Positions 35,799-46,026 of a DNA stretch of 64,000 nt are shown here, piece after piece; the stretch's first letter is position 1; each line of letters starts with the position of its first letter. The notes under the pieces were generated by a model. It was not told the origin of the DNA and ran no database searches. It saw only the letters and a list, made by a program, of their open reading frames with translations. The translations under genes and the position numbers were made by a program. The stretch is taken from contig CAJFCV020000001.1 in the NCBI GenBank assembly GCA_904066235.2, positions 5,022,001 to 5,086,000 of the forward strand, in the 5' to 3' direction. Source of the DNA: Bursaphelenchus xylophilus (taxonomy: Eukaryota > Nematoda > Chromadorea > Rhabditida > Aphelenchoididae).

Positions 35799-37130
35799 CT
35801 ATTCCTTATTGCACTTCACATTTTTAATCTCCTCCAAGACATTCAACACCCCCTGAGCACCTCCTTTCCCCTTCCCATGCCATGATGTGTACAATGGAAG
35901 TCCATCGGCCGAGCATCCCGCGTTTCGGCCGTTGATTCCATCAAATTTGAGCAAACTTATTCCAGCTTTATCTCGGACAATTCCAGTGTAAAGAACGTCA
36001 TCCACGGTAATGTAATTTACGGTCTCCTGAATTTTCATTATTTCCGAGATTGTTTCGTTGGTTGTTATCACGACTGGTCCATTGCAGTAGCTTGGATAGT
36101 ACCGTTGAGGAAATTGTTCGTAAGTAACAAAGCTAAAATTAATTTTTCATAAAAATTTTTATTCCAAAAAATGTCATTTTTGTCCAAAAAATGACGGAAG
36201 GACTTACACTTTTTTGTGCTTTCCCAGATCTCGGAAGACCTTTCCTTTGTTGATAAGGTCGCACACAAAGTACTTGTCTTTCCCTTCAACTATCCCTCCA
36301 AAGTCTCGATCCACCCACTGAAATAATCTTTTCAAATAAATTATGACGTCATCATCTATTTTGATAAAGTTTTTGACCCGAGGGCAGTGTCTCATATGCC
36401 AAGCATGCATTGTATGCCATTTTATGTAATTTCGGCGGTAATCATCATCAATATTCATCATGATAATATCATCAAATTCCTTGACTTCTTTGATTAAATT
36501 TTGCTGATAATCATTTTCAGCTGGGAATCTGGCAACAACATAGCGATGAAGAATAGTGTAATTTTTGGGGAGATTAGTCTAAAAGCATTGTAATTGCAAA
36601 TGGAAATTATTAAAAATTGCATTCTTTTAGACTCCGAAATAAGGAATAACAGCAGCCTACCTCATTGAAAAGCGCATTTCTCACAATGTTACGTCGTTCC
36701 GTCGCCTGTCGAGACAGTGTGGTCATCACATACACCACCGCATCTACACCATCACAGACATTTGAATTCACTGGCCTCGTCATCTGATAATCAACTCGAT
36801 GGTCTTTGAATGTCAATGTAACTGTTTCCATCAGATCAGCCAAGAATGGATCCAATTGTTGGTCGAATCGATAAACTGCTGACCAATTTAACCCTCCGTT
36901 GCCTAACAGGGTACTGTTGTAGATTAACGAATTCCATGTCACATTTAATGACCGGTTTGTGTAATATCCAATCAGTGGAACGAGAGACTCAAAAGAAGGT
37001 CTAACTGCCAGAAGAACGGCAAAGATCAGCAGCTGGAGGGTCACTGAAAAAATAAAGTTTTTTGTCAAAGTAATTTTGATAACTTACCTACACAACCAAC
37101 CCAAATGTAGCTATTTTTCAGCCACGACAT
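35799..37130 (-). CDS. GT31-like glycosyltransferase, paralogue 2
   Basis: Four exons: 37130-37088, 37043-36661, 36578-36208, 36132-35799, giving 376 residues, with introns in the same places as the other members. The signal anchor spans the first splice junction (CVVTLQLLIFAVLLAV). The DxD region reads NFIKIDDDVIIYLKRLFQW, so metal binding should be intact. YYPSYCNGPVVITTN and VDDVLYTGIV are the distal GT31-type motifs. It is very similar to paralogue 4 over the first 140 residues. It is divergent from paralogue 3, with 316 bases between the starts. Confidence 0.88.
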
Positions 37131-37446
37131 TTATTTTTATTATTACATTCAGATTTGTGAGGAAAAAGAGAATAAACAAGCAGGAGGAACGCATCAAAAA
37201 TGTATAAAATAAGCTTTGCACAACGATGACAATTCTTGTTAAAATAAAAGTTAATGTTTACGTAGAAAAACAGCTATACCTTTCCTTGAAAAGCCCACAC
37301 AAGAAAGTCTCCGCCAAATCTTTGGTCGCTCGGCGACCGGGATTTTCTTTTTGTAGACATAACAAAAAAGTATAAAAACGTGTCTGCAGACATTTTTGAT
37401 TCAAACTTTTCCATTTTGGCCCTCTGAAACTTGAACTACAAATTTT
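37131..37446. promoter_or_regulatory. Shared divergent promoter, paralogues 2 and 3
   Basis: Only 316 bases separate the two start codons, so the promoters must be close or shared. No specific factor site is supported. Confidence 0.4.
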
Positions 37447-39162
37447 ATGAAAAGTTTTTATTCACTATTAGGAATTATCGGTAAGTTGGCAGTACAGTAC
37501 TGGTACATATTAGTCGTCAGTATGATACACTGAGACGAGTTGTTCAAGGGGTACTGATTCAACTTCTTCTTGACGTACGATTTCGTCGAGTGGGCCGTCG
37601 TACACTTCACTAGATGGGTAGTCTTGGGCTAAAGTTGTCGCGACCATGCCAACAATCTTTCCAATAATACGGGTCTCTTATTTGGCAAGGCTGAGATTCT
37701 CGAGATCCTTAATATTACGATAAATATAGAGCGGAGTAGATGTCTACAGTTAGACAGGAAAATAGTCAACTTATCCTCACCGTGCGGTTTCTGCAAACAA
37801 ACAATTTTAAAACTCAATTATTGAGTAGCCTTGCGACAATTACCCAGCCGCTTTTTTAAGGCTGACAATTCCAGTGCAAGCGTCGTCATTAAATTATTAT
37901 TAATCATTTGTAATCGGGAACGTTTTCCGATTATTGAAAACAAGGTCACAGACGGAACCCAAGAAAACAGAGTCATCGTCCAGTTACATTTTCGTATAAA
38001 CAAGGAAGTTTCCTGTGCACAGAGAACTGTTGGAAAACCGTTTAAATGAAACATACCGTATAACAACATTTTTTTATTTTCAGCCGTCATTTTGTTCTTA
38101 ATCATCACGTTTTCACAATCTCCCAAATTTTTCCTGAATTATCGTGTGCTACATAAACACATCACTGTAACGGCTAAAAACTGGACATCGACTTTTCGTT
38201 TCGACCAAAAACTGGATCCATTCCTGGCCAATTTGATGGAGAATGTTAGCCTTGCCTTTAAAGACCATCAAATTGATTATCAGATGAGCAAACCCACGAA
38301 TTCAAACGTATGTCAAGGTGTAGATGCGGTCGTGTATGTGATGACCATGATGACAAAGGGGGCTACGGAACGAAGGAAAGCTTTGAGAAACGTCGTTTTC
38401 AATAAGGTAGCCAGAGTTTTCTTGTCATGATTTGATCATTCCAGACCAATCTCCCTTCCAATTACACCGTTCTCCATCGTTATGTCGTTGGCAGATATCC
38501 AGTTGAAAGGGAATATCAGAAGCGCATAATAGAGGAGATAACCGAATTCGATGACATTATCATGTACAATATCGAGGAGAATTATCGTAAAAATTACATA
38601 AAATGGCATACTATGCATGCTTGGCACATGAGACATTGCCCTCAGGTCAAATACTTTACCAAAATGGATGATGACGTCATAATTTATTTGAAAAGACTGT
38701 TTCAATGGGTGGATATAAGGTTTGGCGAGATAACAAAGGGAAACAACAAGTATATTGTGTGCAAAGTAATGTCAGCAGCTGATGTTTTAAGAGATTCCAA
38801 CCACAAATCGTAGGTTCTTATCACGTTTGCAGGGAGATAACAGATTTCTATCTTTCGAACAATTCAATGAACCCACATATCCCGAATATTGTGATGGCCC
38901 GGTGGTTTTTACGACGAATGAAACGATTGCTGACCTTGTTCAAGCCTATGGCAACATGACTTATCTCTCGATTGATGATGTGTATTACACTGGGGTAGTA
39001 CGACAAAAGGCCGAAATTGAAATGGTTAATTTTGAAGGATTTGACGGGAGAGGGAGAAGATGTTCGGCTCTTAAATTACCCTATTTCACCTCGAGACATG
39101 GCAAAGAAACTGTGGAGAAGATGATTAGGACGTTGGAGACCATGAAGAAAGTCAAATGCTGA
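37447..39162 (+). CDS. GT31-like glycosyltransferase, paralogue 3
   Basis: Four exons: 37447-37480, 38084-38406, 38445-38809, 38844-39162, giving 346 residues. The first exon encodes only MKSFYSLLGII; it joins in phase to VILFLIITF to build the signal anchor. The last acceptor was placed at taacag|ATTTC, because this keeps the frame and matches the paralogues (SFLSFEQF against VFVTYEQF). DxD is KMDDDVIIY, with the distal motifs YPEYCDGPVVFTTN and IDDVYYTGVV. The stem is shorter than in paralogues 2 and 4. It is convergent with paralogue 4. Confidence 0.85.
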
Positions 39163-39543
39163 AACATCCGGGAATTTACATAAAGATTCATTTTGTGTTT
39201 TGGATAAAATTATTGGGGAAATTATTCATTTCATAAGTTATTTGCCTCTTCAACCAATAAGAGCACGTCAATCCAAAGTAGAAGAAACAAATTCCCGCCC
39301 CTTTTTGGTGATTCGTTCAAAACGAAATGTCACTATCCGATAAAAAGCATTTTCTTATCTTCTTCTTTCTTTTCGAGAAAAAGTGCCGACAATTTCGCGA
39401 CATTTCGTCTCTCTTTTAAATCAATGAAAACGGTACAAAGTTTCGAAACGGTTCAGGAAAGGTGCTGGATTGCGTGAAGAGTCCATTTGAAAAAAAGAAA
39501 GATGTCACAAAAATTATTGATTTATTGAATTTGTTTTATAATG
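39163..39543. other. Convergent spacer, paralogues 3 and 4
   Basis: Contains the two 3' ends only; no gene seen. Confidence 0.3.
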
Positions 39544-40789
39544 CTATTTAATTTTGCACTTTATATTCTTGATCGACTCCAACGTTTGTACCATGCCCTT
39601 AGCGTTTTGTTGTTGTCCTCCATGACTTTTAGACACAGAAAAAGGCAATCCATCAGCTGAACACTTCCTTTTTCCTCCATCAAATCCTTCGAAGCCGATC
39701 ACCTCGATCCCGGCTCTTTCCCTCGCAATCCCACTGTAAAATACGTCATCAATCCGAACGTAATTCATGGTTTTATAGGTGTTGATAAGGTCCACGACTG
39801 CATCGTTCGTTGTGAGAATCAAGGGACCATCGGCGTAAACGGGATATTGGGATCCGGCAAATTGTTCGTATGGGACAAATCTGAGCAAGAAAACATGACA
39901 AAAAACGGCCAGACCTACGCTCTCTCATGTACACGTCTCTCAACAGGCCCTTCTCTTGCATTCCCCACCATAAACTTCTTCTTTCCATTCAGCTTTCCGC
40001 CAAACCCCCGATCCAGCCATTGGAATAATCTTTTCAGGTAAACCACAACATATTCATCCATCTTGATCAAGTATTTGACATCGGGACAATGTCTCATATG
40101 CCAGGCATGCATTGTGTGCCATTTGATGTAATTATGATAATAGTTCTCATCGATATTAAACATGATGACGTCATCGAATTGTTTCATCTCCTCTATTATT
40201 TGCTTCTGATATTCCCTTTCAGCTGGGTATCTGCCAACGACATAGCGATGGAGAACGGTGTAATTGGAAGGGAGATTGGTCTGGAATGATCAAACCATCA
40301 CAACAAATTCCCTGCATACCTTGTTGAACATGATGTTTCTCATAACTTCCCTTCGTTCCGTAGCCTGTCGAGAGAGTGTGGTCATCACATACACCACCGC
40401 ATCTACTCCATCACAGACATTTGAATTCACTGGCCTCGTCATCTGATAATCAACTTGATGGTCTTTGAAGGTCAATGTAACTGTTTCCATCAGATCCGCC
40501 AAGAATGGATCCAGTTGTTGGTCGAATCGATAAACTGCTGCCCAATTCATCCCTCCGTTGCCAAACAGGGCCCTGTTGTAGATTCGCGAAGTCCATGTCG
40601 CATTTAATGACCGGTTTGTGTAATATCCTATCAGTGGAACGAGAGACTCAAAAGAAGGTCTAAATGTCAGAAGAAAGGCAAAGATCAGCAGCTGGAAGGT
40701 CACTGAAAAAACAAAACTTTCTGTCAAAGTAATAGTGATAACTTACCTACACAACCAATCCAAATATAGCTATTTTTCAGCCACGACAT
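39544..40789 (-). CDS. GT31-like glycosyltransferase, paralogue 4, altered DxD
   Basis: Four exons: 40789-40747, 40702-40320, 40280-39919, 39880-39544, giving 374 residues. The N-terminal half is close to paralogue 2, including the anchor (TFQLLIFAFLLTF) and EYQKQIIEEMKQFDDVIMF. The motif that is KMDDDVIIY in paralogue 3 reads KMDEYVVVY here (about 216-222), so the second and third Asp of the metal-binding triplet are replaced by Glu and Tyr. The rest of the frame is intact and the distal motifs YPVYADGPLILTTN and IDDVFYSGIA remain. It may be inactive or may have changed metal use. The segment before the third donor (GPVERRVHERA) has also drifted from the paralogues. Confidence 0.86.
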
Positions 40790-41842
40790 TCAGACTTGTG
40801 ACAAAAACATGAAAAAGAAGAAGGAACGGATGAAAAATGTTTTGCAAAATTTGCATATTTCGTGGAGATTCATTTGACAATCGTTGACTTCTCTCTACAA
40901 ACACAAATTTTTTTCAATAATTTTCGGAGACCACAATTTTAGCCACAAACAAAGAATAATGCAAATTTTCCAATTTCAAAAAATCAAAAAAAATGTTGAT
41001 TTTTTTGTGACACTTCGCTCTTTCTTGGAGATTTGAGCCATAAACACTGCAATGTGTCCAATAAACGCTTGGTGTAATTTCCAATCAATGTCAAAAAAGT
41101 CAAATTGTGAATTTCAATTTCACACCTCGCGCATTCTCCAAACAGCCTTCATTGCACTTTCATTGCACTCGCTTCTCTTGTCTTTCCGTTTGTTTGACGG
41201 GGATTTTCTCGTTCAAATAATTCGAGAGCGAAAAAAATGCGCGATTCCGCGGTTTTCTCGACTCTTTTGGGTAGTTTTTCAAGAAAAACCTATGTTCAGA
41301 TCTAATAAACAAAGGCTTCGGATCAACGTTTAGATACTTTGCAGCCTTTTGTCTTTTGTGAAATCCGAGGATTTATGCAAATCCAAGGATTCATTCCGAT
41401 TCCTTTATTTTTATTGTTTCCCCGAAAAGAAACCGAGGTTTTGCCGACAATTTTGGATGCGGAGGTTGCTTCGGCAGCCAGTCAGCGCGATAAGCGTCTT
41501 TTTTTCTTCCCGGACGAGGGTTGTTTTCGCTGTCACAGTTTGAGTCCTTTTGGAATTTATCTAGATCAATGTTGTTTTTGCTCATTTCTGCGGAAAATTG
41601 CGAGTAAACTAGGGTGAACTTTTGAAGAGAAGCTCACTTTGTCCCTCAATTTGTTGCCTGATAATTTTCTATATGTTCGAAGCCGTGTTGACAGATTTTT
41701 GTATTATTTTAGGTAATATTCTTATCTAAAACCTTGATTTCTAGTGGTGTCCTGGTGGGAAGTCGACGATCGACTCTAAACTAACGTTCACTGATCGCCA
41801 CTCTTTTTTAACCGAAGTTTGAGCCCGTTTCCCATCCACAAT
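40790..41842. other. Intergenic region, no gene supported
   Basis: About 1 kb between paralogue 4 and the next plus-strand gene. Short reading frames occur on both strands at 41050-41620 but show no domains or splice continuity. A possible 5' UTR acceptor (tttctag) lies near 41745. Confidence 0.3.
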
Positions 41843-43085
41843 ATGTTTGATGGTAGAGATGGGTCCATTGTCTCCGGATTTCGCAGTGAGAATCAACCTC
41901 AAATTTATTCCAAGACATATTGTTCGCAAAGATCAGGTTCTTCGGATAATTCTGCTCGGATGGAACAGCCAAGAACTCTGACTCCGCAGGATAATTTGAG
42001 CAAAACTTATGCCGAACACATCTCTTTGGCCAGCCGACCTCATTCCGGTCAGGAAAGTAGGTTGTATTGGAATGGAGTTGGCAACGATATGACGAGGCCT
42101 TTCTCCACCAAACACGATGAATACAAACGTGTGGAGGCCGAGTTTTTGCGTCTGATCGAGATGGATTACCATGGGTAAGATAATATTGTTTATAAATCGT
42201 AGCCATTATTTTATCTCTGACTCTAATATAGTCATATAATTTAGAATTTTTACCTCTGAAAACAACGAGAATGCCCATCCCGTTTCATCAAATAACACTC
42301 CGGTAATGTAAGTTCAAGATTTGTTGTGCAGTGTTTTTCAAAATTTAGATCTCAGCCAGAAGTTGCGCGTCGTGATTCGTTCCGAGGTCCATCTCCACAG
42401 AAGTCGGTTCAAATTCCGCAACGAGATGAGGAGTTGGATGAAGTGATTGTGGATAAATTGATGTTGAACAGAGAAAAGATGAGGAGAGCCGAAGATTGGG
42501 CTATGGCCAGTGAGAGAGCTGATGGACATGGAAAGAAAAGAGAGGAAAGATTAGAGAAACACTCAAAGAGACCACGGTAAGTGTTTCGATTTCGTATCTT
42601 GCTTTAGATGCTCTTGTATGATCTTAAATAATTTCTTCAGATCCAAAGCGACCAAGTCGACGTCTCGTGTTACTGATGAGATCCTCACAGACCTCTACCA
42701 GATCAGGCAAGACTACAAACGGGGTCTGTCGATGGAGAGTGAAGCCCTCAAAAATATTGGTCGAGCTTATTTGGAATCCCGATTGGCCTCGAGACAAAGT
42801 CGACCAGTCTATTCAGATGTCCCCATTATCTCTCCAAGATCCTCGGATGATTACTATACCATGTAAGCTATCGGTTACGACCACATTTCCGAGAAATTTG
42901 AATATTAGATCAATTGTAAGATACTTTTTAGCCCGTCTCGACGTCCCATCTCAGAGCCAGTTCTCAAGGATTACAAATACAAGAGAGCCAGTGAACTAGA
43001 GAGAGAATTAAAGCATTATCAACATGTTCTCTCCGCCCTACCTCGCCCTGCTTCTACATTACCGCCGCTCAGATACCGATACTAA
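41843..43085 (+). CDS. Unrecognised 332-residue charged protein
   Basis: Five exons: 41843-42174, 42245-42307, 42349-42576, 42641-42862, 42932-43085, with all phases consistent. The protein is rich in Ser, Arg, Glu and Lys and looks largely disordered. It has two likely helical segments (VIVDKLMLNREKMRRAEDW and YKRASELERELKHYQHVL) and ends in LRYRY. There is no signal peptide, membrane segment or known domain that I can see. The steady exon structure and clean phases argue that it is a real gene. A poly(A) signal lies near 43170. DHFR begins 187 bases downstream on the same strand, compatible with an operon. Confidence 0.75.
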
Positions 43086-43271
43086 CTTTTGTACAGGACT
43101 TTCTTTTATTTTGATACTCACTTCTTTACATGCAATACTGACTTTTCTCATAGATATCCAATATCAAAAAATAAAAGTTTTTATCAAAAATCTGCTATTT
43201 TAATAGTGGTTTTGCACCTTAAAATTACATTGTTTTGATAGAGAATGTTGCATGGTATGTTACAGTAAGAA

Positions 43272-43617
43272 ATGGCCAAGATGAACATCATAGCGGCCGT
43301 CGATCTGGCCGGAGGAATCGGCAAGAAAGGCGGTCTTCCATGGCATTTACCTGAAGATTTCAAACAATTTGTTCGGCTGACGACAGAGACTAAAGATTCG
43401 GACAAGAGAAATGCGGTGATTATGGGCAGGAAGTGCTGGGAAAGTATCCCCGAGAAGTTCCGACCCCTCAAGAACCGTCTCAGCGTGGTGCTGAGCACGA
43501 GTTTGAAGCCAAGTGTATGTTTTTTTAACAAAGACCTCAAGCTTGGCGTTAAGATCCAGGTTTATTTTGCATTGCAATTAGAAAAAAGGCAGGTAAAAGT
43601 GGGCTGCGTGCTGTGCT

Positions 43618-43671
<54 letters not shown>

Positions 43672-44079
43672 GAGTCCACCCGGGAGCGAGTACTTTTTTG
43701 AAATTTTTAAGCCTGATTTTACAATTTTATAAGTTTTTTTGTTACTCTCAATTAACCTGTAATTTTACTTTAGGTATCAGAAGATGTAATCATAGCCAAC
43801 TCCATCGACGAAGCTCTCAACGAAATAATGGCGGTTGAACGAAAAATCGAGACCATCTGGAATATTGGAGGACGTCAGATCTACGAATTAGGGTTGGATT
43901 ACCCAAATCTACACCGCATTTACTTGACTCAAATCGAACATAACTTTGAAACAGACGTCAGCTTCCCGCAATTTGATCAAGAGAAATTTGAGCTTGAGAA
44001 TGTTGGAAATACAGTCACGGACAAGGGCGGCTATGAATGGAAGTTGATGGTATACAGGAATAAACAAAGCTCCTTCTAA
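43272..44079 (+). CDS. Dihydrofolate reductase
   Basis: Two exons, 43272-43514 and 43774-44079, giving 182 residues (human DHFR has 187). The enzyme reduces dihydrofolate to tetrahydrofolate with [32 protein letters not shown] with the acidic catalytic residue, [21 protein letters not shown] and [14 protein letters not shown] are the expected motifs. The C-terminal part keeps [17 protein letters not shown]. The acidic residue aligned with the catalytic Glu30 of human DHFR appears to be Asp. The single intron contains an intact tRNA-Asn gene on the same strand. TGTTACAG ends 7 bases before the ATG, suggesting trans-splicing. Confidence 0.96.
43615..43688 (+). tRNA. tRNA-Asn(GTT), copy 2, in DHFR intron
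   Basis: All 74 bases are identical to the copy at 26191-26264, with a complete cloverleaf and GTT anticodon. It is followed by AGTACTTTTTT, a Pol III stop, in the same context as the other copies. It lies within the only intron of DHFR, on the sense strand. Confidence 0.97.
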
Positions 44080-44443
44080 AATACGGACTCAATTCAAATG
44101 CATATTATATTATAGTAGACGACGGGTCGTCTTTTATAACTGAAATTTCTTATACTTAGAACATTGTAAGATAAATTAATTATACATGAATTTTACAGAT
44201 TGTGTCGGACTTTGTGCCGCAGGCATTTTGAATATTTTTTCGTATGACAAACCTGGGCGCAGCTTGCCGCAGAAAACGGCGCGCTTCGTCGAAACTTGTG
44301 AATCTGAAATTTCGTTCCGTTAGAATTGAAAAAAGGGCTTGTAAACGTTTGCTTTGGCTTTAAAATCCCATGAAGAACATCTTATCTCCTCCAAGAAGAT
44401 TAATTTTTCGTTTAGATACCTACTACAATATACCGCAAAGTAA
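44080..44443. other. Spacer downstream of DHFR
   Basis: No gene seen. A TTTCGTTTAG acceptor at about 44415 precedes the next start codon and would suit trans-splicing or a 5' UTR intron. Confidence 0.3.
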
Positions 44444-45725
44444 ATGTACAGAATCGAACCACCGAACGAAGAGAGTTTGCTGAGCTTTTGCCTTAGCTCA
44501 GTTCGTGGCGGAGACCTCAGCGATTCATCTGAATGCGACTTTTTGGAATTCGATTCGGTTCGCTCCAGATCCACGGCTTCTCGATCGCTTATCACTGGTT
44601 TGGAATTTAATGTAAGTAGTATAAAGGGCGTCACTAGGATCCGGAAGAGCCGTAATTCTCGAGAATCTCGCGAGCTCTGTTTGAATTTTCGTTTTCCGCC
44701 TCGAGCGGGAGTGGAGTGCGTTTGGGTCAGATGTTCCCTTTTCTCTCCCGCTTGTTTCGCCAATTCTTATATTTTTCGGGGAGTTTTGGTGGTTCCTAAC
44801 CCAATTCTTAGATAATCTTGCATTGAATTTCTTGTTTCACGTTATTTATACGGCGAATCATCGTAAAGGCATGTCTTTGATCGGTTTCCGGCTAGTGTAA
44901 TATTGAACTAACCGTTTTTAATGTTTTTTTTGAAAAATTCTTGGACTTATCTTATTGTCAATGTTTTCAGAGTTTCATGGGCTCTCCGCGTCGTTCCATT
45001 TTTGCATCGAAGGATCAAAATTTGAACGACAGCACACACATGGAAGAGTTTGTGGACTTGGCCTCAAGTCTGCATGAAGAATTTGAATCCATCAAACTGA
45101 GAAGACCAGACCAAGATGAATCTGAAGATCCGCTGGATGGATCGAAGGAGGAGTTGCTCAGGAAGTTGGAAGTGCAAGAGACACTCGGGTACTACATTTT
45201 CGAGAACTTATCTCAAGGTCAGTAGTTTTTGTTATTTTTTTTAATTTTTAGGTGGAAAAAAATCCTGGAGCTGTAAATAATTTTGTCCTTTTTAGTCGTA
45301 GTTGTCATTCGCCGCCAGTTTGAACAGCATCTTGATGAATTTGAAGCCATTCAGAGGGTTTTCTGCGAGTTGTATGAAACATGTGGATTGGATCGATGTG
45401 ATGTGGAACATTCGGCCCTAGTTCCCATCGGAGAGAACCTTGTAGTCGCTTTTTTACTACTGCATTCCTACTCAATTATCCCAGAAATAATCGACCGATT
45501 TCGGGCTACCAGACCAACAGATTACGGTATGTTTTCTGTACTCTTTTTGAGGACCTCAATAAACTCCTTTCTAAATTTGATCTGATATCTAAGTTTGTAT
45601 TTGTAGTTGACATAGTACCGGCGGAACACTTCCTCATGAACGCACGGGAATCACTCAAACTCCGGCCAAATGTACCTCTGTCTCAGGTGGTTCAAACCCT
45701 TTTACAACGTCTTCAAGAAACCTAG
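44444..45725 (+). CDS. Unrecognised 254-residue protein
   Basis: Four exons: 44444-44611, 44971-45217, 45296-45526, 45607-45725, all in phase. The N-terminal 60 residues are Ser/acid-rich and likely disordered. The centre and C-terminus look helical: EEFVDLASSLHEEFESI, QFEQHLDEFEAIQRVFCELY, LVVAFLLLHSYSIIPEIIDRF and LSQVVQTLLQRLQ. No signal peptide or catalytic motif is visible. I cannot name the family. It sits between DHFR and the riboflavin transporter on the same strand. Confidence 0.7.
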
Positions 45726-46026
45726 AACAGCATCGTTTTTAGTTTAAAATGATCTCACGTGTTTATAGAATAGCTATCGAACCTTAATAAATGTGCCTTA
45801 CTCTTCTTACTTATGGTTGGTGGACGTCTTCAACACAATACAATGAATGCCAAAAATCCTGGCGTTCTGTTTCTGAAAAATAAATCCCCGAAAATGTTCG
45901 AAATTTGGGTGTTCTGTGGTGACCATCATCTGTTGCATGTTCTGTGAAGCATAATCATCCCGCAAAACTTGTATATAAACCTCCATCTGCAGTCTTGACC
46001 ACCCTTTCTAAAGCAAGGTTCAAAAG

